Of a stretch of 64,000 nucleotides of DNA, positions 25,279 to 35,075 are shown one piece after another. How positions within the stretch are numbered: the first letter of the stretch is position 1; every line of letters begins with the position of its first letter. Under the pieces are notes generated by a model. That model had not been told where the DNA came from, ran no database searches, and was given only the letters and a program-made list of their open reading frames with translations. Source of the stretch: Saururus chinensis. Lineage: Eukaryota; Streptophyta; Magnoliopsida; Piperales; Saururaceae. The stretch is taken from positions 30,129,014 through 30,193,013 of the forward strand of contig CP141144.1 of NCBI GenBank assembly GCA_035235625.1, read 5' to 3'. The translations under genes were made by a program, and so were the position numbers.

Positions 25279-25827
25279 TACTTACATATTTTGTGTTGAT
25301 TATAAGACGATGTATATACAAAAAATTTCATCTGAAGAACAGAGGTGGAAAAGGTAAGCCTAATTAATGCTCTCCCTCCTTACGCCATTTGCGTGCGCTA
25401 TTATTCGGCCGCCTTCAGCTTTTCTATGGGACATCTGCCACATTGGAGGGCCCTCCTTGTGCACTGGTACATTGTTTGCGGTTGTGGCCCAACTAACTAC
25501 ATGTTCCACATTTTCGTTGGGCTTTGAGAGACGGTTGTGACTCTATCCGATAGGTGGGTTGAATGTAGGCATAACACCTACCGGTGCCCATTGGTGCCGA
25601 TCTTTGGTTGGGTGTAAGTGCTCATGATAGGTCAATTTATACATTTCAGTAGAGTGCCATCTTTTGCAGTACTCAGCCACATATAAGTGTCTATTATCAA
25701 TTGATGTGATTGCATGCTTACATGGTAGACCCAGATGTTGAAACATTCCACATGTGCAGGTATGATCAACCAGGTTTACCACATCTTGTGAAGAAAAGAT
25801 CGTAAGAGAGCACGATAAATGAATTTA

Positions 25828-25921
25828 TCATGTTCTCTAGTACAGGACGTATCTTACAATCGTTACGTAAAACCCATCGACTTACACATTGAAGGACAAT
25901 AACGTGCATAAACTAACATGT
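25828..25921. repeat. weak dyads in the transposase intron
   Basis: TCATGT-N8-ACAGGA at 25828 and ACGTGC-N8-ACATGT at 25902, within the intron between transposase exons 3 and 4. Confidence 0.45.
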
Positions 25922-26991
25922 TATGTATCCCTAACGCATAAATGAGCACATGCTATGTACATTGCCATATGAATGCAATGTACTTAGTGATGTAGCGAAT
26001 TAACCTGAAATTCATATAGTGACACAGGCAATACAATCACATTCCTTGCTTCTTCTCGCCTATTTTCGATGTGTTTTCGGGCAAATGGGGTTAACTCTTG
26101 CATCATATTCTAACCATCCATTTGACATTTTTCAAATAAAGTTGTTGTGTGCTCCCTCGTGTGCTCAATTAAACACGTTATAGGCATCGATCTGGCTTTT
26201 TTGAACATTGCATTTGCGCTTTCAGACCTATTGGAATTGAGTGTCCCATATCTTTTACCGGGAAATGATGCATTGGCCCAGTGATCCGAACCTATCTTAT
26301 TTAGCCAATCATATGCTTCCGGATTATGTTTGTTAATGTTGTTCATTATTTCATCATACACATTATGTCTGAACGTTTCGGCTCCAACATGTAGATGATT
26401 CTTTAGGTAATTGTCCTTGAATCTGTCTAGCATATTTGCTGTCATGTGACAGATGCAATACCCATGGTGTATATATGGGAAAAACTTCTTCACAGCATTT
26501 GTCAATCCCTTCTGTCTATCTAAAACGATTACATCCAACTCGGCTGGAGGATCAGAGAATAGATGATTTCTAAGCAACTCAAGAAACCAACACCAAGTTT
26601 TCTCGCACTCCTTCTCAACCACTGCAAATCCAACACACAACATATTATTGTTCCCATCCAATGCAGTTGCTATCAATAGCTGTCTAGGATACTTTCCTTT
26701 CAAGAAAGTTGCATCAACCGTTAGCAATGACCTCAAGGTTGTTCTGAGAGCTCTTGTAACGGGGCCAAACATCCAGAATACTTTTTTAAAATCGTACCCA
26801 CCCATAGGGCCGGGTATGTCACATGATCTCACTGGCACAACTACACTTCCCGGATTTATCTATTCTATCTGCCACCCATCAGAAGGAAGTACGCGGTAGG
26901 ATTCGTTTGGGTCACCATCTATTAAATCACTCAGAGCTTTGCCTGCACGACCATATACAATTTAGTAAATGTAATACAACACCGATTGACA

Positions 26992-27172
26992 TCGTGTTCC
27001 CGATCGCACGACAGTTTATGTTTTCGTGTGATCAGAATCCATACATGGTGCCTAATCATGTTTATGGTAACACAATATGGACGTATGTCATGTGATTAAT
27101 AACACGATATGGATAACACGATATGGATAACACGATATCGACTATAGTTTAAGCGTGTAAACAATAACACGC
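26992..27172. repeat. dyad array in transposase intron 2, 32-bp register
   Basis: Starts 26992 (TCGTGT/GCACGA), 27024 (half site TCGTGT), 27056 (TCATGT/ACACAA) and 27088 (TCATGT/ACACGA) are exactly 32 bp apart. The right half of the last is part of a run of three ACACGATAT copies 14 bp apart (27102-27138). A final dyad GCGTGT/ACACGC is at 27153. Confidence 0.85.
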
Positions 27173-28016
27173 TAAACTAACGCATCATGACACTAATACA
27201 ACACTTCGTTTCTTCCCATGCATTACCTGTGCGCCAGCATTTCTTGTAGTTCACAGTATGCCCCAGTGCTTCGAAATATAACTTGATATGCTCTTAGGTG
27301 TAATGTCCATAGAGTCTTTAAAGAGGTCATAATATTTTCTCTCTATACAAAGGTGCGATGCTAGGGGATGGTCAGCTCACTTCCTTTGAGTTCCAAATAA
27401 ATGAGTCGGCACTAACCTCGTGACAGCCACACGATCTCCTATATTTGAAGCACTTTGTGGCATACGTATTCCGGTTTTCATCCACAACATAATATGAAAA
27501 ATTCGCCTTTATTGCTAAGTCGATCAAGACCCTCTTGAAATGCAACAGACTTAGAAAATATGCACCCAATTCGAGAAGCTTCTAGTAATCCTTAGCTTGC
27601 AAGCTACCCGTCATTAGCTGGCTGTCATCAATATTCGGTTCCAACATGTTTAAATCATCAACAGTATCCTAATCTACCTCCGCCTCAATGTCAATGTTAC
27701 TGGGAACCTCGTTGTTTCTAAATTCTTCATGGTCAGACATACTTTCCATGTCAACTATATCATTATTGTACCACAGATCATCATCCCACATATTTTTATC
27801 TTCTTCACCTTGTCCACCGTCGTAATTACAAGGGTTGTATGGAGGTTCTAGTTATCAAATGAAGTCCTTGTCCTATCCATCATTGGCAACAATTCCTCTG
27901 ATCTATTCTGATTAACTTCTATTTCAGGTTCTGCACTTGCAGGATCGTTGAAAGATGATTGACATGGATTTGTTGAGGGCAAGTTTCCCGGTTCTCGCAA
28001 TCTGCATTGCACATTA

Positions 28017-28270
28017 TCGTGTTAAAATAATGCAAAATTAATCGACATCATGTATTCTGTTAACACGCAAACATTTAAAGATGCGTTATCAAAACCACGA
28101 CATGGATGCATGTCTTGATATTATAGCCATGATGCAACATATAATTGCTCTATCGCATGTGTCTATTGTGTAATTACTAATACAATATATTACAGGTTGT
28201 GTTTATAACTTCGCACAATATGATTTACCCTTAACATGATAAGTTCAATATCGTGGTCTCGAGTACACGA
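28017..28270. repeat. dyad array in transposase intron 1
   Basis: Dyads at 28166 (TTGTGT/ATACAA) and 28251 (TCGTGG/ACACGA), with weaker units at 28017, 28048 (9-bp spacer), 28081 and 28113 spaced 31-33 bp apart. Confidence 0.65.
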
Positions 28271-29025
28271 AATATACCAATTGTGTACAATCTAAAGATT
28301 CAATATTGTTACCTGACAGTTTCAAAGGTGAACAGAGTTTCATTGAATATGGTATGAAATCCGACATTATTGCTGGGATGAGCCATTACGACGGGTGATT
28401 CATCTCTATTGACTGTTTGGTTCCCTTCAACAAAGGGTGATGGTGATCTATCACCATTGTTAGGTTGTTTCATCTCGGCATACAATAATAACACCTCCTT
28501 ATTCACCTTCTTATGAATGGACAACACTGATTGAAGGTCCTCATCGTCTTGTAATTCATATATCATGGATGATTGGGAAGATAAAATTAAATACTTCAAA
28601 CTTACATTACCATTGGCGGAAAGTCGTGCTTTGACTTGCCCCACTAGCTCGCCAAAGCTCACCGACGGATGAATGTTCATCAACCGTGTCATTCCTCCTA
28701 TATACATGTCGTCATTGCCTAACTCTTTGTTATAATGGATGCAAATACTGAACCTATCCATGTTCGGTGTGAAAGAATGATTCCTTTCTACGAAATGCAG
28801 CTTTTGGAGCATTCACACAGCGTCAGCGCTCTCAAAAAATATTTTTTTCTTGTTCATCAACTCTCGCCAGTGAGTCACTGCTAGTCAGCTCCCAACAGAG
28901 AGTTCCGTTCACTGCCGATGACTCCCAGCCCACAGGAACGGCACTTCACTGTTCCTTTGCAAATTTATTACTCTCTACATTAAAACCTACTACAGTGGAA
29001 ACCTAAGGGCATTTTGGTCCACAAA

Positions 29026-29068
29026 CAGGTAATATGGCATTTCCGTTTCAAATCCAGGGAATATGGAA
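29026..29068 (-). repeat. right terminal inverted repeat of the MULE
   Basis: The reverse complement of the left repeat. The bases outside differ (AAAACTCATC on this side), marking the end of the element. Confidence 0.93.
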
Positions 29069-29147
29069 AAAACTCATCTATAAATATAGGATTGAGCCAT
29101 CTCCTGTAATTTATGTTGAATCAAATACTTCAATAGATTTCTTTACA
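29069..29147 (+). repeat. copia 3' LTR, right part
   Basis: Contains TATAAATATAGG and a tail ending TTTACA at 29147, the inverted match of the TGTAAA at 18032. This shows that the MULE landed in the LTR. Confidence 0.65.
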
Positions 29148-29159
29148 CTAAACTCATGA

Positions 29160-30355
29160 CCACAACCCGATTTTGGAGTGCAACTACAACGTATCTCCTC
29201 CTATGCCAACTTTGCAACCCAACGATGAGACGTCATTTACTTGCTTCGGAGACAACCAGGGTGGGTCAACATGGACCTCTCCCAAAATGTAGTGGCTTCT
29301 CTGAAACTCACCTCTCAATTACCAATAAAACAACAGATGACTAGTTTAGCATCCTCCTCCTTTGAACCCCTATCTTGTCTTACTGACGAGCCTAGTATTT
29401 CCGGTGAGGGGGAGACTGGGGAGAACAAACTGCTATCGAGTTATATGAACACTAGATCTATGAAGAAAAAGCAAGTAGCTTCAAACTCAAAAGCTTTGAG
29501 GTCTCTTTGTCCTTGGAACACCCGTGACCTTGGCCACCAAGCGAAGCGGTCAGGTGTAGCTGACCTAGTTCGTGACTTTAATCGCCCTTTGATTTGTTTA
29601 TGTGAGACTACGATGAAAAGGAACATTTTTCAAAGGCTTTAAGCATTAATTGATCAGAAGTTGGAATTCAATGAGTATTTACAGTTCTCACGTCTCAGGC
29701 CGGATAATTCTCTTGTGGAATCTTAATGTTTACTAGATAGATAAGACATTTGAAACTCCTCAGTTCGTGCATTGCAGTGTTTCTTTTATTAAAAGTGTGC
29801 TCAACTTTCACTGCATCTTTGTTTATGCCTCCAATTCTTGTCAACAACGTGCCCAACTCTGGACTGACATTATTTGTATCAATAATACAATTCATAGTCC
29901 GTGGGTCTTACTTGCCGACTTCAATGCAATTAGGTCGGATTCTGAGAATCATGGCAGTGTCTCCAATCCTTCTAGGCAATTAGTTCAGTTAATTGACTAT
30001 TTTATAAGCAATCCTCCATGAGATTCCATGTTCCCGACAGTTTACATGGAGCAATAAACAAAGTGGAAATGAGCACCTTATCCTTAGCCGGATAGACGGG
30101 GGTTTTTGTAATACTGACTGCTTGCTAAAATTCCCCAGTTATTTTCTTAATTGTCCACCCCCCTTCGACCAATCACGTCTTATTATTAATATGGTTGTGA
30201 ATAATTTTCAGGGACCAAAATCTTTTAGGTTTTCTAACATTTGTCTAAATTAAAGAGGCGTCCATAATGGAGGTTGTGCAAAATGCCTAGAACATAGATG
30301 TTCAGGGTGCTTCTATGTTTGTACTTACCCTATCTAAAAACCATGAACAAGGTAT
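29160..30355 (+). pseudogene. LINE (non-LTR retrotransposon) fragment: AP-type endonuclease region
   Basis: The frames read, in order, LCPWNTRDLGHQAKRSGVAD and FNRPLICLCET (the start of the endonuclease: WN.RGL....K, ICL.ET), then VYASNSC, SPWVLLADFNAIR (catalytic GDFN-type motif, here ADFN), TWSN-like text near 30045, LILSRIDGGF near 30080, and VQGASMFVLTLSKN near 30310-30350, just before where the RT domain would begin. They are spread over several frames with stops. The RT and the poly(A) end are absent, so the 3' part was lost, unlike the usual 5' truncation of LINEs. Confidence 0.8.
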
Positions 30356-30474
30356 ATGATATCGAATGATGCATATATCTTACAGTAAAGATATATGCAT
30401 ACAAGAGTCCATGCCTAGAACCTATGAGACGCAGATTGCAGGAAGCTGGTCAAGAGAGGGGCTAGGGGTGTAAA

Positions 30475-31197
30475 CAGATGGACCCTGATGCGGACAAGGG
30501 TGGTCCACAGCCGCCCATTTACAAATGAAAGTCAAGTCCATCCATCCGCTGTCTGTGACGGACACAAGATCTGTCCGTCACAGACACGAACGGACACGGA
30601 CTTTTCCCAACGCTTCTTGTTCAGTGGTGATCCGGCAGTAGCCGGTGATACAAGGCGGTGATCCAGCAGCCTTGAATGGTGGAGATGAGAAAAGAGGCGG
30701 GAATGGTGGAGCTTGGTAGAGAAAGGTGACGGCTTGGTGATGGTGTGAGACCAGTGGAAGCAATGGCGAAGGGTGAAGGCAGCGATGATGGAGGGAAGGG
30801 TGCAGGCGGTGGTGACAGAGGGAAGGGTGAAGGTGGCAGCTATGGGTGAGACGAGGTGAGGCGGCGGCGACGGCAAGGCAAGGTGGCAGCGATGGCAAGA
30901 TGAGGCTGCGGCAACGGCATGCCAACAATGAAAGAAGATGCCGATTTGGTCATTTAGGTTAAAATCAAGGTGGGAAAGGAAGAGGAGAAAGCAGGAAATG
31001 GGTTAAAAATATATATATACCCATGGACGTGGACAGCCGCAGACACGGGCAGGCTGTGTCTGCAGCCTCGTCTGTAAAAGGATGGGACCAAAAGTGCCAT
31101 CTGCAGCCGTATCCGTATCCGCTTGGACAAGCCAATATTGTTTTTTTTCAATTATGGATGGACATGGCCATGGACGGACAGCAGACAAATATTGTCT
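30475..31197. mobile_element. 0.7-kb insertion in copy 2 of the peroxidase flank
   Basis: Copy 1 runs uninterrupted from GAGAGGGA to CTTCCTGACCCC, while copy 2 has about 720 bp between the matching points. The inserted DNA starts AGGGGTGTAAACAGATGGA, like many hAT-type non-autonomous elements, is GC-rich inside, and repeats GGACA/TGTCC words near both ends. The right terminus does not show the expected CACCCCTA, so the class is uncertain. The open frames on its minus strand (30532-30928) are low-complexity His/Pro/Ser/Leu translations, not genes. Confidence 0.6.
30550..30586. repeat. perfect 15-bp inverted repeat with a 7-bp loop
   Basis: TGTCTGTGACGGACA (30550-30564) and its reverse complement (30572-30586) flank CAAGATC, near the left end of the insertion. 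Confidence 0.9.
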
Positions 31198-31890
31198 ATT
31201 TCCTGAGCCCTACTTATATATGCTTGCTTGGGTGGTCGACCTTGAGTGCGTCATTCAAACATTGCTGCAGTAATGCTACTTTGCTGCCTCCAACCAAATG
31301 ACTTGAACTCCAATTTATTTTGTTTTTTTTTGGGACTTCAACTGTAAGTGTAGCATGCAGTACAAAAGAGATAGCGGTGCTAATTGGACATATGGTCTAC
31401 AATGACCAATTGAAATGCGCGGTGGTACGCTGTTATTTTCCTCTTTTTGTTAAGATGACCATGCTGAATAGGACCCACAAAATAAATTGCCGTTGAACTT
31501 GTAGTTTCATGTCTTGCCCTGTCGTTGCTACAGGTGGTCTGATAATGGCTGAGGATTACGCCTAATGGTTAAGAAGTCTACCCTCGACTCATTATTTGCC
31601 AAGCAAGAATGCCTTGATATTTCCGCAATCTTCGTATGATTAGGGAAACTTCATCCTTCCCTGTATATATAGAGCAGCAAATAGTCAACTAATGTACAAT
31701 TAGTGCTCTCGCATTCAAAAGTCAAGGCCGTGATAGCTCTGTTCTTTTAGTGTAGTTCAGGGTTTACGTTGTACGTCTTTTTTTCTGTGAAGAATAGCTT
31801 TTTAGATTTCGGGGATCATCAAACAGCTTCTTATTTCTACAGGGTAGATAATTATGAACTTGGATTTTTCGAACTGCATTTATATGCTTT

Positions 31891-31977
31891 CTCCATCCTA
31901 TAATAATAAGTATCCAATTCGGGTTTAGTTCAATTTCTAAAACCAAATAAGAAGCATATTATAGGACAAAGTGAGTA
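31891..31977. mobile_element. Stowaway-like MITE, duplicated copy
   Basis: The counterpart of 1750-1838 within the duplicated flank: CTCCATCCTATAATAATAAG and its mirrored right arm ATTATAGGACAAAGTGAGTA. Confidence 0.45.
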
Positions 31978-32340
31978 ATCTATACTACTATTGAAGTAAA
32001 AAAGGGGACCGAGATTTTTGTTAAATATCCTAAATAACCCTTGTGCATAGGAATTTACATTATGTTTAAAACTCCAAAAAAATCCTAAATTACTATAGCT
32101 ATATGTCTCCAACTTTTATATCCCAAACTAATTAAATTCCTGAATATTTTAGGCGGGTTTAAGATTCCTAAAAGTCCTAAATCACATGTTACTACATTTT
32201 TTTTTGAAACTTGGTTAATGGTCCTCATGTCTTCATGCTTCATATGGAAATGTAATTAAATGTCCTAAGATTCTTAAAAATTCTAAATTCCCATGATTGC
32301 ATATCCCAAAGTTTTAAATGGAAACTTAATTAAAAGTACT

Positions 32341-32961
32341 AACTTAGTTATGTGAGTCAGTTGACCCACATAATTTTTGAATTGTATAAAGTTGTACAAG
32401 ATTTTTGCCTTCCATCTTACACCCAACATAGTTTTGGACCAAGGTTTGGGCTCGGGCACAGTTGGTCCACATTGTTCACAGTTCGGGTGAGTTGGTATAG
32501 GCTACAGGGTCCAAAGATAGTGTCAGTCATGCCAACCCTACATAAACCATCGTGATACGAATTCAATTAGGACCTACATTTGTCACACACGTACACTAGC
32601 CACATGACTAGGGTGTGCATATTTATATTATGGGGCTTGACTAATGAATTAGTATTGTTAGTTGGACTGGTAGTTAGCAAGGGGTTGACCCTGCCATGGA
32701 CTTGGCCATGTGGAGGGGATCCAGGCCTCCATGTGCTAAGAGAATCAGAGCTCACTTTCATTGTGTCAAACCTTCTAGGTTAATTTAGTTGAGTTTCAGA
32801 TTGGAGGCTCATTTAGAAAGCCTATGTAGGGTAAGTTCAGAGGAAGTATAAATAGACTTTAAGAGAGGACAAAAAGCCCTAATCACTTAGGGCAGCCTCC
32901 TCTCCTCTCCTCTCTCTCCCACTCACAACCCCCGCTCCCTCTCTTGGCATGTTGCTCCAAA
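32341..32961. other. intergenic DNA with a promoter-like TATA
   Basis: No supported coding sequence. TATAAATA at 32847-32854 is followed by a pyrimidine-rich CTCTCC tract and then by the CACTA element. The sequence resumes at 35729 with a leader-like stretch ending in CACAAACACAAAG|GTATTTTC near 35898, which could be a spliced 5' leader of an LTR or gene, but nothing confirms it. Confidence 0.35.
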
Positions 32962-33689
32962 CACTACAACAAAACGTAGCATTAGCAACACAAAACCAAG
33001 CATTGCTAAAAACAATTACTTGCGATGCATAAAAAAACATCGCAAAAAAATAAACTATTAGTGACACATTTTCTTACTTGTCGCTAACAGTTATATATTA
33101 GCGACGCTTAGTTTAAAGTGTCACTAATACTAATTATATTAACAACGCTTTATTATAAACATCACTTATAGTTCCTCTATTTGTGATGCTTCACACAAAC
33201 ATCGCTAAAAAATATATATTTTAAATAAAAAAGAATCATAACTATTAGCAACACTTTTTTTAAACGTCACTAATGGCTATCACAATAGCGATGCTTATGC
33301 AAAAGCGTCGCTAATAGTCCTACTATTAGCAACGCTTAAACAAAGCGTCACTAATAGTTATGAAATTAAAATGAAAAAATAAAAAATTTGATTTATTAGG
33401 ACGCTTTTAAACAAGCATCGCAAATAACATTGGTAATAGCAACCTATGTTTACAAGCGTCACTAATAGCTTTATTAATTAATTTTATTTAATAAATAAAT
33501 ATTAAAAAATTAAAATAAACTTCCTATATATAATATATTTTATTCAATATTTACTATTTATATATATAATGAATAAATATTAAATTTTAAATAAAAAGTA
33601 GTGCTAATAATATATTAAACTTTCACTATTTATATATAATATATTTCATTTCTTAAATTTTTTTATTAATTTTAAATTTTAATTTTTAA

Positions 33690-34160
33690 TAAAAGATAGA
33701 AGAGAGTGAAGAGAGATAAAAGAGAGTGCATGGAGAGAGAGTGAGAGTGAGGAGAGAGAGAATGAAGAGAGAGAGGGATCGAAAAGAGAGAGAAGACAGA
33801 GAGAGTAGAGGGGGAGAAGAGAGAGTGTTAAAGGGAAGAGAGAGTGGGTAGAGAGAGAGAGTGAGGAGAGAGGAGGTAGAGAGAGGGTGAGGAGAGAGAA
33901 AGTGAGGAGAGAGGGAGAGTGAGGAGAGAGAGAAGAAGAGAGAGAAGAAAGGGAGGGAGGGAGAGGGAGAGGAGATCAGAGAGAGTGAGTGAGGGTGGAG
34001 AGAGAGAGGAGAGAGAGGGGGTTAGGAGAGAGAGAGTAGAGAGGGAGAGAGAGAGGGTGGAGCGAGGGAGGAGAGATAGAGATGGAGGGAGAGAGAGGAG
34101 AGAGATGGAAGAGAGAGAGAGAGGGAGAGGAGAGAGAGAGGGAGGAGATAGAGGGAAAAT
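33690..34160. repeat. purine (GA) tract 1 in the CACTA element
   Basis: Almost uninterrupted G and A on this strand. Arg/Glu-rich open frames across it are products of base composition. Confidence 0.95.
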
Positions 34161-34289
34161 TTTAATTTTATTTGTTTTATATTTTTTATTAAAAAAATTA
34201 ATTAATTAATTAATAAATAAAAATGTATTAGCGACGCAAATATACTTGTGTCACTAATACGCTTATTATTAGCGACTCATATTGCACTA

Positions 34290-34622
34290 TTAGCAAGAGA
34301 GAGAGGAAGGATGAGAGAGGGGAGAGAGAGAGGGGAGGACAGAGAGGAGGGGAGAGAGAAGAGAGAGAGGAGGGGGGAGACAAAGAGAAGGGGGAGAGAG
34401 AGCAAGGGAGAGAGAGAGAGAGGAAGGGAGAGAGAGAGAGAGGAAGGGAGAGGGAGGGAGAGAGAGAGAGGAAGGGAGAGGGAGGGAGAGAGAGAGAGGA
34501 AGGGAGAGGGAGGGAGGAAGGGAGAGAGAGGAGAGGGAGAGGGAGGAGAGAGAGAGGAGAGGAGGGGAGAGAGAGGAGAGGGAGAGGAGAGAGAGAGGAG
34601 AGAGAGAGAGGAGAGAGGGGAG
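34290..34622. repeat. purine (GA) tract 2 in the CACTA element
   Basis: Same composition, with an internal AGAGAGAGAGAGGAAGGGAG repeat of about 30-35 bp near 34420-34520. Confidence 0.95.
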
Positions 34623-34844
34623 ATTATGTTTAACAATTTTTTAATAAAAAGCATATTAGCGACGCATATACTTATGTATCACTACTAACTCTGCATATTA
34701 GCGATGGATACGTATATGCGTCGCTAATATCACAGTGTATTATCGACATATAGATTTATACGTCTCTAATACTCTATGTTAATAGTGACATATATGGTAT
34801 ATGTCACTAATAGAATTTTTTTATATTAAAAAAATAAAATTAAA

Positions 34845-35075
34845 AGAGATAGAGAGAGAGTGAGGAGAGGGGAGAAAGAGAGGAAGAGAGAGAGGAGAGA
34901 GAGAGGGAAGAGAAAGAGGAGGGGAGAGAGAGAGGAGAGAGAGGTAAGAAGAGAAAGAAGAGAGACAGAGAGGAGGGGAGAGAGAGAGGAGAGAGAGAGG
35001 GTGAGTAGTGAGAGAGAAGAGAGAGAAAGTGAGTAAGAGAGAAAGAAGAGAGGAGAAAGAGTAAGGAGAGAGACC
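34845..35075. repeat. purine (GA) tract 3, followed by a CT tract
   Basis: A GA-rich run to about 35075 is followed at 35079-35140 by a CT-rich run, so the two can pair as a large foldback. Confidence 0.9.

Larger units (their letters stand above)
25360..28812 (-). pseudogene. MULE transposase (MuDR family)
   Basis: Inferred exons on the minus strand: 28812-28313, 28001-27227, 26942-26005, 25784-25360. Exon 1 encodes a PB1-like N-terminal domain (FSICIHYNKELG, LSANGNVSLKYLILSS, YELQDDEDLQSVL). Exon 2 has an acidic linker and the MuDR DNA-binding domain (FKRVLIDLAIKANFSYYVVD, KCFKYRRSCGCHEVSA). Exon 3 has the catalytic MULE domain: LLTVDATFLKGKY (first Asp), VIVLDRQKGLTNAVKKFFP (second Asp), HGYCICHM, and SNRSESANAMF near its end. 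Exon 4 has a SWIM zinc finger, CTCGMFQHLGLPCKHAI. Lesions: stops in the exon 2 linker (for example after SFDN and EVD), a frame break near 27372, a stop after DGWQIE in exon 3, and a TAG after NPPIG. The protein would bind the inverted repeats and cut the element out. Confidence 0.85.
18212..29068. mobile_element. 10.9-kb ULP-carrying Mutator-like element (Kaonashi-type)
   Basis: Bounded by 43-bp terminal inverted repeats (18212-18254 and 29026-29068), with a further shared GTGGAC(T/C)AAAATGCCC inside each end. It carries a MuDR-type transposase gene on the minus strand (25360-28812) and a convergent plus-strand gene ending in a ULP1-like C48 protease (18658-22946), the gene pair that defines ULP-carrying MULEs in plants. 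The non-coding parts are packed with TCGTGT-N8-ACACGA dyads. It sits inside the 3' LTR of the copia fragment. A 9-bp target duplication was looked for at both ends and not found. Both genes carry stops and frameshifts, so this copy is inactive unless complemented. Confidence 0.88.
30400..32340. repeat. peroxidase 5' flank, copy 2 (without the gene)
   Basis: Matches 1001-2170 in the same orientation, starting at TACAAGAG.CCATGCCT, essentially the peroxidase start codon, and ending near AAAGTTTTAAATGGAAAC at about 32320. No peroxidase coding sequence lies to its left; the LINE fragment is there instead. It is interrupted by the insertion at about 30475-31197. Confidence 0.9.

Noticed and set aside
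18749-27172. Regularly spaced 32-bp units that could suggest a CRISPR array
   Set aside because: CRISPR repeats are near-identical with unique spacers; here only short half sites are kept, the units are degenerate, and the DNA is plant nuclear transposon.
30532-30928. Two overlapping minus-strand ORFs of about 115 codons
   Set aside because: Low-complexity His/Pro/Ser/Leu text in two frames of the same GC-rich insertion, without a conserved motif.
33919-34688. Arg/Glu-rich ORFs on the plus strand and a Ser/Leu/Pro-rich ORF on the minus strand
   Set aside because: They are translations of GA purine tracts in the CACTA element, with no domain and opposite-strand mirror ORFs.
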